Below, piece by piece: positions 10,601 to 20,800 of a stretch of 64,000 nucleotides of DNA. The stretch lies in contig JAOTON010001615.1 in NCBI GenBank assembly GCA_034440635.1, positions 196,501 through 260,500 on the forward strand. The letters run 5' to 3'. The DNA is from Lepas anatifera (lineage: Eukaryota > Arthropoda > Thecostraca > Lepadidae). Position 1 is the stretch's first letter, and each line of letters opens with the position of its first letter. The notes under the pieces are model-generated. The model did not search any database and had not been told where the DNA came from. It saw only the letters and a program-made list of their open reading frames with translations. A program made the position numbers and the translations under genes.

Positions 10601-12346
10601 GGGGAAGTCCGTGCAAGGGTACGCACTTAACTTTCTACGGGCTTTCACTTTTTCTCCTATCAGTCTAACAGCTAAAATTTTTATGTGGTTGTTTAGCCTG
10701 AAGAATTGTCTATGTATGGTCCATGTTTCAACTGGATGTCTCTGAAAGGAACTTGCCACGAGCCCATCCAAAATAAAATATCACGTGCGTACTCTTGCCG
10801 GAGTTCGTCGGTAAGAGTACGCAAGAGAGGCGGCTGGAGTACGCATTGATACCCCGCTGTGCTTTAGGTGCATAGGCCATGTCGCGAAGCTTTTTGTCGC
10901 CAAACTAGGCGATTGCATGATTTTATATCGTTCTGAATATACAAGAACTATGTTGCAACGTTTAGCTTTCAAATATGAGTTACAAACTCTGGTCCGAGTG
11001 AACATTAAATTTTCCCATCTCTTAACACGCGCACTGGAGGGGGCCTCGGAGGCCCCCCACCTGTTTTTCCAAGGTGGCCGGAGAACTGCGCGTTGCCGAA
11101 AAACGATACTTGGCCACATTTAACAGAATTTAATAGCGCGTCGATTGGTGAAGACTTTTTGAAAATCGGTCGAAAATTTTTTGACTTATAGGCTTTTAAA
11201 GTCAGACCTGCATTTTGAGATCGCCGTAAATGCGCGGTCGGACCAGTTAGCTTGCATTGGAAACCGAGTGGTGACGTCGTAACTCCATATAACCGGGATT
11301 ATATGTCAAGGTCACTTCACATGAAAGTCAAGGTCAAGGTCAAAGGTCACAGGTCAAGGTCATATCTGCACTTTCAAGGTCACTGACCACTGTGCGTCCG
11401 GCTGAATGACGTTACCTGGTCTGACATATATTATGCTATGACGTCATCGATAGGGTACCCCAATACAAAGGTCAAGGTCAAGGTCAAAGGTCATTTGCAA
11501 AGGTCAATCCTCATTTCCCGCCAAACAGTGGCTATAGTGTTAGTCGAAGTGCACATTATAAGTAGTATACTATATTGTGACCTTAAAGGTCAATGACCTT
11601 GAATGACCTTGACCCAAAAGTTGTGGGGAAGCCTCTTTAAGACCTTTTCTCTATGAACCTTATCCGCCTTTAGCTTATTCCCTCCATTTTCCCGCAGAAT
11701 TACAGCATTTACCAATCGATCCCCAGCATGGCCAATATTTGACCTTTAAGACCTCGTTTGACCTTGAAGATATTGACCTAGGTCAATGAAAATTGGTCAA
11801 CATGTAGATCACTATAGCCCCCACCCACCTGCCAAGTGGCGTTTTTCTACACCTCTTAGTTTCCGAGATCTTAGGGGGCCTACCAGGCCCCCTCCAGTGC
11901 GCGTTAGTGCCAGACCCCCTCCAGTGCGGGTGTTAAGCACTCGCACTCTTGCCCAATGGTCTACTGCGTGCTCTTGCTGGACATGCTCCCTTGGGAAGAA
12001 AGTCTTCATAAACATGTTGGCAGGCATTTTAGCGTGAGCTCCGGTCCTGGAGCACATTCCTAGCTCAGCTTTCTTACTGATGACAGACCGTAATACAATA
12101 CTTTTGATAATTGAAGCATGGTCTACAAGTTTACCCAGTTAAGAAATATTACTTCAAGGGTGCCCAGAAACTTATTTTGCTCTGAACACCCGCGGAAAGA
12201 ACAGGAGCACGTTGAATTTTGGTGTCCAGCCTAGGCACTGACCTTGCTTTTTTATACCAGGGTATCCATCATCTAAGTGGTTGCTAAGTAACCAAAACAA
12301 CTGCTGCGTACTCTTATCTCCCACGTACTCTTACCCGCCCTTACCC
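10601..12346. mobile_element. F1: TA-flanked element, interrupted by A1
   Basis: Bounded by TA at 10599-10600 and 12347-12348. The 24-bp imperfect terminal repeats start GGGGAAGTCCGTG and GGGTAAGGGCGGG and both end AGGGTACGC/AGAGTACGC. Without A1 its length is 835 bp against 834 bp for the uninterrupted copy F2 (48770-49603). TA duplication suggests a Tc1/mariner-type or other TA-targeting transposase acting in trans. No transposase is encoded. Confidence 0.85.
11026..11932 (+). mobile_element. A1: TTAA-flanked element, family A (907 bp)
   Basis: Flanked by TTAA at 11022-11025 and 11933-11936. The ends CACGCGCACTGGAGGGGG and, inverted, CACCCGCACTGGAGGGGG are 17 of 18 identical. A G/C palindrome (GGGGGCCTCGGAGGCCCCC) lies next to the left end and GGGGGCCTACCAGGCCCCC near the right end. 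The interior has dense AGGTCA runs at 11308-11372 and 11465-11500. It lies inside F1, and F2 preserves the unoccupied TTAA. It is non-coding; TTAA targeting implies a piggyBac-type transposase supplied elsewhere. Confidence 0.92.
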
Positions 12347-12462
12347 TAGTATCTCAAAAGAAAAAAATGGTGCTTTTGGAGGTTAAAAGATGCTATTTTA
12401 GGTTTTGGAGGGGCCACGGCTCCTTTGCTCCCCCCCGCCTTGGATCCAACAGTGTTCAGGAC

Positions 12463-12786
12463 GTAACGTTCAAGATGGATTTCTGAAGTAAAAAACTGTC
12501 AACGTTTTTCATGAACTTATGAGCGATCGACAATTCTTCCCAGCCATTTCATAAGAATTAATGCTTTTCTGACAGTTGATATGTGTGAAGATGGCTTTTC
12601 GACGATATTGGTCATACAACCAAGGCTGATGTGGCCCCTTGCTTTACGGCATACATTCTGGCTCATTTAAGGACAAAACATTTTTGGTTATACTAAGGGT
12701 GCTACGCCACATGCGCATCTCCCTTTGATGATAAAGTACTGCATGTTGCTTTGACTGTTTCTCGTACACGGTTAGGTGTATGATAC
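12463..12786. other. Anonymous spacer
   Basis: No repeat or coding signal recognised between the nest and B1. Confidence 0.4.
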
Positions 12787-12790
12787 TTAA

Positions 12791-13775
12791 CCCTCGCCCC
12801 GGTGGGGGTGTTTGAACACCCCTCCTCGGGTTTTTCCGGCGGCACAAAAAAACGGCGGCGCAAAGCGCCACCGTACATGGCACACCTTATCCTTGATCAA
12901 TTCAAAAACTGTACCCACAATTTTGAGGTTGGGTCACCTCAGGTCAGGTCACCAGTACAGGTCAAGTGACCTCACCTCCAAAAATGTTTACGGTGACATA
13001 CGTGAAAAATGGGTGAATCTGTCGGATTGAATCGTATACCACATAATGGTCTCACCGAGTGCTATAACAAATATTCCGGGATGTTTCATATCGATGACCT
13101 AAGGTCAAGTACGGACCATGACCTCTCCATTGGAAATACATGGGAAAACAAATTGAGCTGTATTTGTGTAGATACAGCTGAGAGCAGATTCCCTAAGTCG
13201 TAGTATCCTGGGCCTCTTTCCAGGGTAACGTTGCAATTGTTTACCTGTGACCTCTGAGAAGTCATCTGGGACTACTTAAGCAGTTTTCAGACTTAGGTCC
13301 AAAACTTTGCAAGACATGATAATACAGCTTTTATTTTGATATAATTGCGTTTGGATTGCTATTGCGAGTCTATCGATATGCATATTGACTTGACAGGTCA
13401 AAAGTGACATAGACCTGACCTGAGGTCAGGCCATTTTTTGTTTTGACGTAGTATGGTCATATTATACATAGTTCGATCTGCCGTGACGAGAAAAAGTGAG
13501 CGGTGCCTAAAAATGATCCTAACTCAAACTCTGTCAGATGCTAGAACCCAAAACCTCTACTGAAAATGCCACCTTCTTTGACCTGTTATGACCTCAATAA
13601 TGACCTGAGCCAAAAAATAGACTCTTATAGTTTCTTCATGAATTTGTATGAGCTATCAACCAGCGTTCGCGTTTTTCGCTATCTCACATAGATAAGGGCC
13701 GAGTTCGATGGGATGTTCAAATGCCCCCACCAGGGTGATGGTGGCTCGGAGGCCCACCGGGCACCGGGGCGCAGG
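12791..13775 (+). mobile_element. B1: TTAA-flanked element, family B (985 bp)
   Basis: TTAA at 12787-12790 and 13776-13779. Left end CCCTCGCCCCGGTGGGG; the right end inverted is CCTGCGCCCCGGTGCCCGG. Next to the left end is GGGGTGTTTGAACACCCC, an 8-bp stem with a TG centre. The interior has AGGTCA/TGACCT half-sites and the shared module around 13121-13140 (ACCTCTCCATTGGAAATACA). Non-coding. Confidence 0.88.
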
Positions 13776-13779
13776 TTAA

Positions 13780-14755
13780 GCCATATAAGGAGCGATATAA
13801 TATGGAATCTAATAGCACGCTCCCAGAGCAACATTAGGAACTAAACAAAAACCATATATTAAATGACACAACGTTGTTTTTTTGCGTCTCGCCAGTTACG
13901 TGATGGTGGGCCATGCCATCGTAAAAACATATCGCAGTTCTCAATTAGCCTGTAAAAACATTTCTCCTTCCCTTGTCGTCCTTACATATGACGCATACAT
14001 ATATAAATGAACCACAATGCCAGATGAATCTCCGGTGGTCTCTTCTCGTTTTAGAAATCCTGCATAGATACTCCCATGTTTTCAAGAGCCTCAGTTTTTC
14101 TCCTCGAAAACCGCTTTCGAAAGAAGTCATTTCAAGGCGCAGCAAAAGAGAGCGGTTTGTTTGAAAGATGTGTGTTAAAATTCCGTCAAAAGTGGGGTGG
14201 GAATTTAGTCTAAAAATCACACTTGCGACGTCCAGGGGGACTTTGCACTTTTTTTCTCATCGCCATCTCGCCATGGCCTCTCCTCTATGAGCCGTGACCT
14301 CTCCATTGGAAATACATGAGAAAAATGGTTTTAACTGAATAAAACGCTATGGCGAACCAAAAACACTCCACATTTTGCTAGAAATAACTAGCACACTAAT
14401 ATCTTCACTGTAGTTCCCGTGCTCTCCATATATGTTTATAGTGTTTCTGCTGTTTTCGAGGGATGCGCGTGTAAATTTTCTAACCTATGTGTGTTAAAGA
14501 AAGTATGAAACATATTTCCACAATGTCCATGCCTACTAACATGGTAACTAACACTTAACTATTACCCTGTGGAGCCTTACAAATTGGTCTTGCGGGTAAG
14601 GAAAACCTCTCCTGCCTACCTCATGAATGAGTTGTGGGTTAACATTTGCAGCGGAGAGGGGTCTGGCGTCAACGCGGAGTGAAGGGTGCTCCTAAAGCGT
14701 TCTCCCCCCAGATCTAAAAAAACAAACAATATTAAGAACACGCCTGTTTGGGGGT
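13780..14755. other. Anonymous region with one G/B-type repeat fragment
   Basis: Only 14285-14345 is recognised. It repeats the module CTCTCCATTGGAAATACATG followed by GGTTTTAACTGAATAA as in element G, so it is a transposon crumb. The rest shows no coding or repeat identity. Confidence 0.45.
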
Positions 14756-14763
14756 CTGTGGGG

Positions 14764-15123
14764 CAGGGGCGGATCCAAGGTGGGGGCGATGGAGCAATTG
14801 CCTCCACTTTGAGGTGACCTTAAGCACTGGAAAGAAACGTCTCCCGCCGCAGCGGCTGGGTCCCCGCAAGGGTGCTATGTATAAAAATCCCTGTCTGTAT
14901 TTGTATATACTGACTATACGGTGCGTGCGAGCGTGTAGGTGTGGTGGAAACCTGTAAATGACCCCGAATTTGGGCTTGGGACACCATTTTTGTAAGTTGA
15001 GCTCAATCACGTTTAATGCTTTTTCTGCGCCCCCTCCCCGAGTTGCGGGCCCCCTCCCCAAACGACGGGCCCCCGAGTCTTGAATTCGCCCCCTCCTTGA
15101 AAAAAATCCTGGCTCCACCACTG
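14764..15123. mobile_element. hAT-like miniature element, 360 bp, perfect 8-bp duplication
   Basis: Starts CAGGGGCGGATCCAAGG and ends CCTGGCTCCACCACTG; the inverted ends agree at most positions. The flanking octamer CTGTGGGG is exact on both sides (14756-14763 and 15124-15131). This length of duplication with a CAG-type end is diagnostic of hAT-superfamily transposition. Non-autonomous. Confidence 0.88.
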
Positions 15124-15144
15124 CTGTGGGGGTGATGTACACTA

Positions 15145-16165
15145 GAGTAACGTTTCATTGACCTAGGTGAATATCTTCAAGGTCAAACGAGGTCGCAAAT
15201 TTCAAATATGGACCGTGCTTAACACGCGCATTGACGGGAAGGGCGGGTACCAGCCCCCTCGGATTTTTTCGGAGATAGCATAATAACGGCGACGCATAGC
15301 GCTGCCGTACTTAGCATACCTTTTCTCTCATCATTTTACAACTTTTTTGGAAAATGTTAAGGTTAGGTCATCTCAGGTCAGGTTACAAGTTTAGGTCCAG
15401 TGACCTGACCTCAAACAAGTTTAAGATGACATATGTCGGAACAGGATGAACTTATCCGATTAAAACTCATATTACATAATGACCCGACTGAGTTCTCTAA
15501 ATTATGTTCCGACACTTCTTGTATCAATGACCTAAGCTCCGGTACGAGACATGACCTCTCCATTGGAAATACATGGGAAAAGTGGTTTTAACTGAATAAC
15601 GTAGTAAAAATGATGATAGAGCGTGTATTTTAACTGAATTAGATTTGCGTCGTCTTTACGTTTTAGATATATCCATTTTGACCTAGTTTGAGCTTGACCT
15701 GACCTCAGGTCAGGTAAAATCCTTGTTTTGACCTAGCAAGTTCATATTATATATAATTCGATTCGGCTTGTTGCGAGGACTGCAATGGCCTACATTGTTT
15801 TGTTCTATCCCTGCTTGTTTAGATGTAATGACAGAAAACCTTCATTTACATGCTATCCCTTTGATAGCATGTTTTGACCTCCAGTGACCTTAAATGTGAC
15901 CCGACAAAAAATGGTTCAAATATTTTTGATGGAAAAGTAGATGGACTACCCAACGCCGTTTACCGTTTTTCGTTACCTAGCGTGGTTCTTGAGATTTAGG
16001 GGGGGGCAGGTATCCGCCCCCGTCAAGGCGAAGGTGGCTCAGACCCCCGTCAATACACGTGTAGACCTATTGGGCAATGCCGTGATTATGCGACAAAAGC
16101 CGGGAAAACACTGAAGGCGGACTAAGTTCATAGAGAAAAGATCTCACACAATTTTCTAGGAAAGT
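15145..16165 (-). mobile_element. Family A fragment (reverse) split by element G
   Basis: 15145-15222 matches, inverted, the part of family A containing the TTGACCTAGGTCAATGAAAA motif. 16066-16165 continues with the adjoining part of A (the stretch with GGCGGACTAAGTTCATAGAG in this orientation). The two halves are contiguous in A once 15223-16065 is removed. The ends of this A copy are missing. Confidence 0.7.
15227..16057 (+). mobile_element. G: TTAA-type element related to family B
   Basis: Left flank TTAA (15223-15226) then CACGCGCATTGACGGG. The right end inverted is CACGTGTATTGACGGG, followed by an eroded site (TAGA). The interior follows family B in order (an ACGGCG-type hairpin region, TGACCTGACCT, the CTCTCCATTGGAAATACATG module near 15555), so G is a B relative with different terminal repeats. 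Right boundary is approximate. Confidence 0.7.
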
Positions 16166-16239
16166 TTGAGTCATGATCATTCTTGGTCACTGATCTATGA
16201 CGTAGCAAACTACAAATTCACAATAATGTGCAATTTTAC

Positions 16240-16445
16240 ATCCACCCCTTGGGCCTCCGAGCCACCTTTGCCTTGCTGGTGGGGGGGGAGTGTTCGAAAA
16301 CCCATTCGATTTCGGCCCCTATGCGGGGTAGTGAAAAGACGAGAAAGCTGGTGCATGGCTCATAAAAATGTATGCAGAAACCACATTGGTCATTTTTGGA
16401 TTCAGGTAAATATTGAGGTCACAACAGGCAAGGATGCAGTTATAA
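16240..16445 (-). mobile_element. Family B fragment (reverse)
   Basis: GGGCCTCCGAGCCACCTTTG followed by a GGTGGGGG run and the GTGTTCGAAAACCC near-palindrome matches the inverted right part of B (compare 24980-25100). It lacks the terminal TTAA and most of the interior. Confidence 0.65.
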
Positions 16446-16506
16446 ATTTGGTATGGGGGCACACCATCTTTGAGGGGCAACTCAGGAGGAAAAGGGCACT
16501 TCTTAA

Positions 16507-17416
16507 CACGCGCACTGGAGGGGGGCCTCGGAGGCCCCCCCACCTGTTTTTCCAAGGTGGCCGGAGAACAGCTTGCAGCGGAAAAACGAAACTTGGCCAC
16601 ATTTAACAAAATTTAATAGCGCGTCGATTGGTGAAGACTTTTTGAAAATCGGCCGAACATTGTTTGACTTATAGGCTTTCAAAGTCAGACCTGCATTTCG
16701 AGATCGCCGTAAACGCGCGGTCGGACCAGTTAGCTTGCATTGAAGACCGAGTGGTGACGTCATAACGTCATATAAGTGGGACTATATGTCAAGGTCACTT
16801 CACATGAAAGTCAAAGTCAAGGTCAAGGTCACAGGTCAAGGTCATATCTGCACTTTCAAGGTCACTGACCACTGCGCGTCCGGCCAAATGAGGTTACCCC
16901 GTCTGACATATATTATGCTATGACGTCATCGGTAGGGTACCCCAATACAAGGTCAAAGTCAAGGTCAAGGTCAAAGGTCATTGGGAAAGGTCAATTCTCA
17001 TTTCCCGCCAAACAGTGGCTACAGTGTTAGTCAAAGTGTAAATAATAAGTAGTATACCATATGGTGACCTTAAAGGTCAATGACCTTGAATGACCTTGAC
17101 CCAAAAGTTGAGGGGAAGCTTCTTTGAGACCTCTTCTCTATGAACCTTGTCCGCCTTTAGCTTATTCCCGCCATTTTCCTGCATAATCACAGCATTTATC
17201 AATCGATACCAGCATGGCCAATATTTGACTTTTTACGACCTCGTTTGACCTTGAAGATATTGACCTAGGTCGATGAAAATTGGTCATCATGTAGATCACC
17301 ATGGCCCCACCCACCTACCAAGTGGTGTTTTTCTAACCCTCTTAGTTTCCGAGATCTTAGGGGGCCTACCAGGCCCCTCCAGTGCGCGTTAGTGCCAGAC
17401 CCCTCCAGTGCGGGTG
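16507..17416 (+). mobile_element. A2: TTAA-flanked element, family A (910 bp)
   Basis: TTAA at 16503-16506 and 17417-17420 with the family A terminal repeats and both subterminal palindromes. Interior AGGTCA arrays lie at about 16788-16850 and 16950-16992. TGACGTCA (cAMP-response-type octamer) occurs at about 16755 and 16921. It aligns with A1 and A3 along its whole length. Confidence 0.92.
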
Positions 17417-17621
17417 TTAACGTAACTTAAAAAATCACAATGTATTATTTTATATCAACGTTTGCACACCTTTGGTAAATAAAAATGCAAATCAAGCATT
17501 GACGGAGAAGAAAAGTTCGTTTTAAAACCGGAGAAAATATCACCAAAATCTCATGAAATAGGCAAAATAAAACTTTTCAATAGATTCAAGGACAAGTCAG
17601 CCGACTCATGGAAGCAATTAA

Positions 17622-18609
17622 CCCTCGTTCCGGTGAGGGGGGGTGTTTGAAGACTCCCCTCGGATTTTTCCGGCAGCACGAAAAAAGGCGGCGTGAACCT
17701 CCGCCGTAATTGGCACACCTTTTCCTAGATCGATTCCGCAACTTTATCCAAAATTTTTGGTTTGGGTCATGTCAGGTCAGGTCACCAGTGCAGGTCAAGT
17801 GACCTCACCTCAAAATATGTTTAAGGTGCCATAACTAAGAAATGGGTGAATCTATCGGATTGAAACTCATAAAACATAATGGCCCCACCGAGTTCTACAA
17901 AACATGTTCTGAGATTTTTCATATCGATGACCTAAGGTCAAGTACGGACCATGACCTCTCCATTGGAAATACATGGGAAAAACAGAAGTTGGGCTGCATT
18001 TGTGTAGATAAAGCTGATAATACCTTCATATTCACCAAATCGAAGTATCCTAGGGCCGTTTCCAGGTTCATGTTGTAATTTTGGACTTGTGACCTCTGAG
18101 AGGTCTTCTGGAGCTACTTAAGTAGTTTTCAGGCTTAGATAAATAACTTTGCATGAAATGATGATTCAGTTTTATTCTTATACCATTGCGTTTGGATGTC
18201 TATTGCAAATCGATTGATATGCACACTGACTGTGCTAAGTCAAAAGTGACCTCGACCTGACCTGAGGTCAGGCCATTTTTGTGTTTTGACGTAGTATGGT
18301 CATAGTATAAATCATTCAATTTGCCGTGACGAGAGGAAGCAAATGGTGCCTACAAAATGATTCTAACTCAACTCTGTCAGATGCTAGAGCCCAAAGACTT
18401 TGCTCAAAATTCAAACTTCTTTGACCTGTCATGACCTCAATATTGGCCTGAGCCAAAAAGAGACTAGTTAAGTTCCTTCACGAATTTGTATGAGCTATCC
18501 ACCAACCTTCGCGTTTTTTTCGCTATCCCACAAAGGACCCGAGTTCGAGGGGGAGTTCAAACACCCCCCATCAGGTCGAAGGTGGCTCGAAGGCCCACCG
18601 GGGCGCGGG
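17622..18609 (+). mobile_element. B2: TTAA-flanked element, family B (988 bp)
   Basis: TTAA at 17618-17621 and 18610-18613. Left end CCCTCGTTCCGGTGAGGGG; the right end (inverted) has CCCGCGCCCCGGTGGG. It carries the TGACCTCTCCATTGGAAATA module near 17952 and collinear similarity to B1 throughout. Non-coding. Confidence 0.88.
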
Positions 18610-18675
18610 TTAACATCAGAGAAATCAGCAGAGCCTGTGTTATTTGTCACTATTTGCAAGTTCAGACATGTTGGA

Positions 18676-19165
18676 GTCGAAAATTCATTTGTTATACCCA
18701 CTGGTTTTGTAGGTATACGTACAATTACAAATAATTGCTAGCGACGAGGGAGCCCTGATTGAACACAGACTAAGTTCCGCAGCTCCCACAAGGGCCTTGG
18801 GAGGAGGAGTTGCATCATGACATCGGAAGAGAAAAATATTTGCCACTGGAATAATTTGGGAGATGGATATTTTCAACGATCGTTCCAAGTAGGGTTGGTA
18901 AACAGGCCGATGGCTTGCATGGGGAGGGTATGACTGGGCTGCAAATTGTGAAAATCGAGTTTTTTTAATAAGTTCCAATAATTATTTGTTATGAAATAAA
19001 TTGAAAATGCATTTGTTATGTTCATTGGTTTTGTCGTGACGAGTGAGTCCTGGTTAAACACAAATTAAGTGCTGGGGCTCCTCCAAGGGCCATGGGAGAA
19101 GGAGTGGCATCGTGATATTGGAAGAGTAAAAATGTTGATGCTGGAATAACTTAGGATATACTTTT
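18676..19165 (+). repeat. Diverged direct duplication (about 170-200 bp unit)
   Basis: 18676-18880 and 19001-19165 share, in the same order, an AATTCATTTGTTAT/AATGCATTTGTTAT start, GTTTTGT, a GACGAG-GAG segment, CAAGGGCC, GGAGTTGCATCATGA/GGAGTGGCATCGTGA and CTGGAATAA. The copies are clearly diverged. Their biological identity is unknown. Confidence 0.7.
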
Positions 19166-19507
19166 TTAACGCACGAGACCTTTGGCCTTGACCTATGTGT
19201 GGGGTGACTTTGACATATAGTCCTGATTGTGTGACGTTATGACGTCACCACTCGGTCTATAGTGGATGCAAACTAGTTCGACCGCGTGATTGCGACGGTT
19301 TCAAAATATAAGTCTGACTTTGAAAGCCTAAACATAACCTATATTTTGAAGTTCAAAATGTTACAGACCGATTTTCAAGATTCATTCATAAATCGACGCC
19401 CTAATTGATTCTCTCAAATTTAGACAAGTAATATTGTCTGGCTGTGAGCAGTTCTCTTGTAAAATAGGTGGGGGGGATACTTTAGGGCCCTCTATTGCAC
19501 GTGTAAA
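19166..19507 (-). mobile_element. Old family A fragment (reverse)
   Basis: Inverted similarity to the left third of family A: GACGTTATGACGTCACCACT, GTCTGACTTTGAAAGCCT, then an eroded terminus TATTGCACGTGT. It is the most diverged A piece and lacks the other end. Confidence 0.6.
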
Positions 19508-20100
19508 AAAAGAACGTCAAATATATCATTGATATTGCATGCTGGTGTTTGTCCCATTCTCTCGTGTTTGTTAGTCATGTTCACTTGCCTCAGCTTTTTA
19601 TCTCTTTTCTTACATGGGTTTCTTTGATATTCGTAAGTGTTCTCCGATAAAACATTAAAATCGTTTAAAGTAAGAGGTAAATAATCATGAAGTTATAATT
19701 CACGGATACCTCATTTATTCCGGTATGCGATGATGTTCTGCAAATAATTTGCCGTGTCCACGAAACTCCTTGGTGCGCCTCTGTTTTCGGCACATGCTCA
19801 GCATAGTTTTTTAGCTACACCTTTTTTCCATACCTTTCCAATCAGCACCGGCTTTTCCGCCTCGAAACAGCTGCCAGCGGAGGCTTTGCTCCAATTTACT
19901 GATAACTCAGTCTCGCAGCACTTTGGCTGGCTTCTGATGGGGTCGTAATGCCCAGCCTACCTGCTAACGCTCTCTTGCGGGGTCTAGTGGTACCAACACA
20001 CTCGCATCTCAGCTAGCGAGGCATGCCGGCGAATAAGGCGTTCGCAGCAAACTGTGAATTCGCACTGTAAAAACTCTAAGTACAATTTTTCATCGTCCTA
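19508..20100. other. Anonymous spacer
   Basis: No repeat family or coding signal recognised. Confidence 0.4.
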
Positions 20101-20798
20101 CCACCGCACAATAAGCGTGCACTTGAGCTGGCGGCGGTGGATGAGTGCCGAGCGAGAGCATGTATCACCACTAGCCGTCGGGCCGGCTTACCTGGGAGAG
20201 CGGCGCCGCCGAGCTCTCCGCTCGATGACTCCGCGAGCGGACGCCGCCCGCCTCAATGGTGCGGCGCCGTGTGGAGGCTCGCTGCCCGAACTCAATACCA
20301 GATGAAAGTTGAAGCAGCAAGGCCGGCTGGATAGCCACCCAGCGTTGATGAAGACGAACTGGTGTAGATATCGGTGCTGGGACTCTGCAGCGTATCGACC
20401 GAACCAAAGAAATGTGAATTGATGCGTTGCGTCCAAGCGATAGTCGAATAACCTGCCGTTAACGGCAATGTGTCGAGGGGGATCGATTCGACGTGGCTGT
20501 CCCGGACGGTTGCGCCGCGTCCGACGGGCCGGCCTGCGTCGCGTGAGCCGGCCAGTCAGCTCAGCGTCGGTCGGCGCGCGCGGACGGGGGTGCCGACTGG
20601 TGGACTGACGCCGCCAGCGTTGGCGGACAGACTCACTGTGCCATACTAGGCGGCCAAACGTCACTGCCGTCGGCGTTCGAGACGACGCCATTTCTCTGAA
20701 CGGCGGTCCGATTGGGGTGTGGCGTTCTGCAGCCTCGCTTGTTCTCTGGAGACCCAGGCTGAACGGGTGGGGCAGGGGCCATGTTGGATTCTCGGAAG
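20101..20798 (+). promoter_or_regulatory. CpG-rich block ending in a possible first exon
   Basis: The segment is strongly CpG-rich, against A/T-rich DNA on both sides. At its 3' edge, GGGGCCATGTTGG (ATG at 20781) starts a six-codon frame (MLDSRK) that ends exactly at a good splice donor, AAG|GTGAGA (20798/20799). This could be a CpG-type promoter with a short coding first exon. No second exon was recognised downstream, so the gene is not identified. The long minus-strand frame across the block is Arg/Pro-rich and looks like a base-composition artefact. Confidence 0.35.
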
Positions 20799-20800
20799 GT

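Larger units (their letters stand above)
10517..12454. mobile_element. hAT-like miniature element split by an F element (outer layer of a nest)
   Basis: A perfect 8-bp duplication TTCAGGAC flanks it at 10509-10516 and 12455-12462. Its ends are TATTGGTGCATCCAGG and, inverted, CACTGTTGGATCCAAGG, a variant of the GGATCCAGG terminus seen in other hAT-like copies here. Without the inserted F element (10601-12348) the host is about 190 bp, similar to the 170-bp copy at 2202-2371. Confidence 0.8.

Noticed and set aside
20188..20691. 167-codon Arg/Pro-rich minus-strand frame
   Set aside because: Base-composition artefact of the CpG-rich block. No domain.
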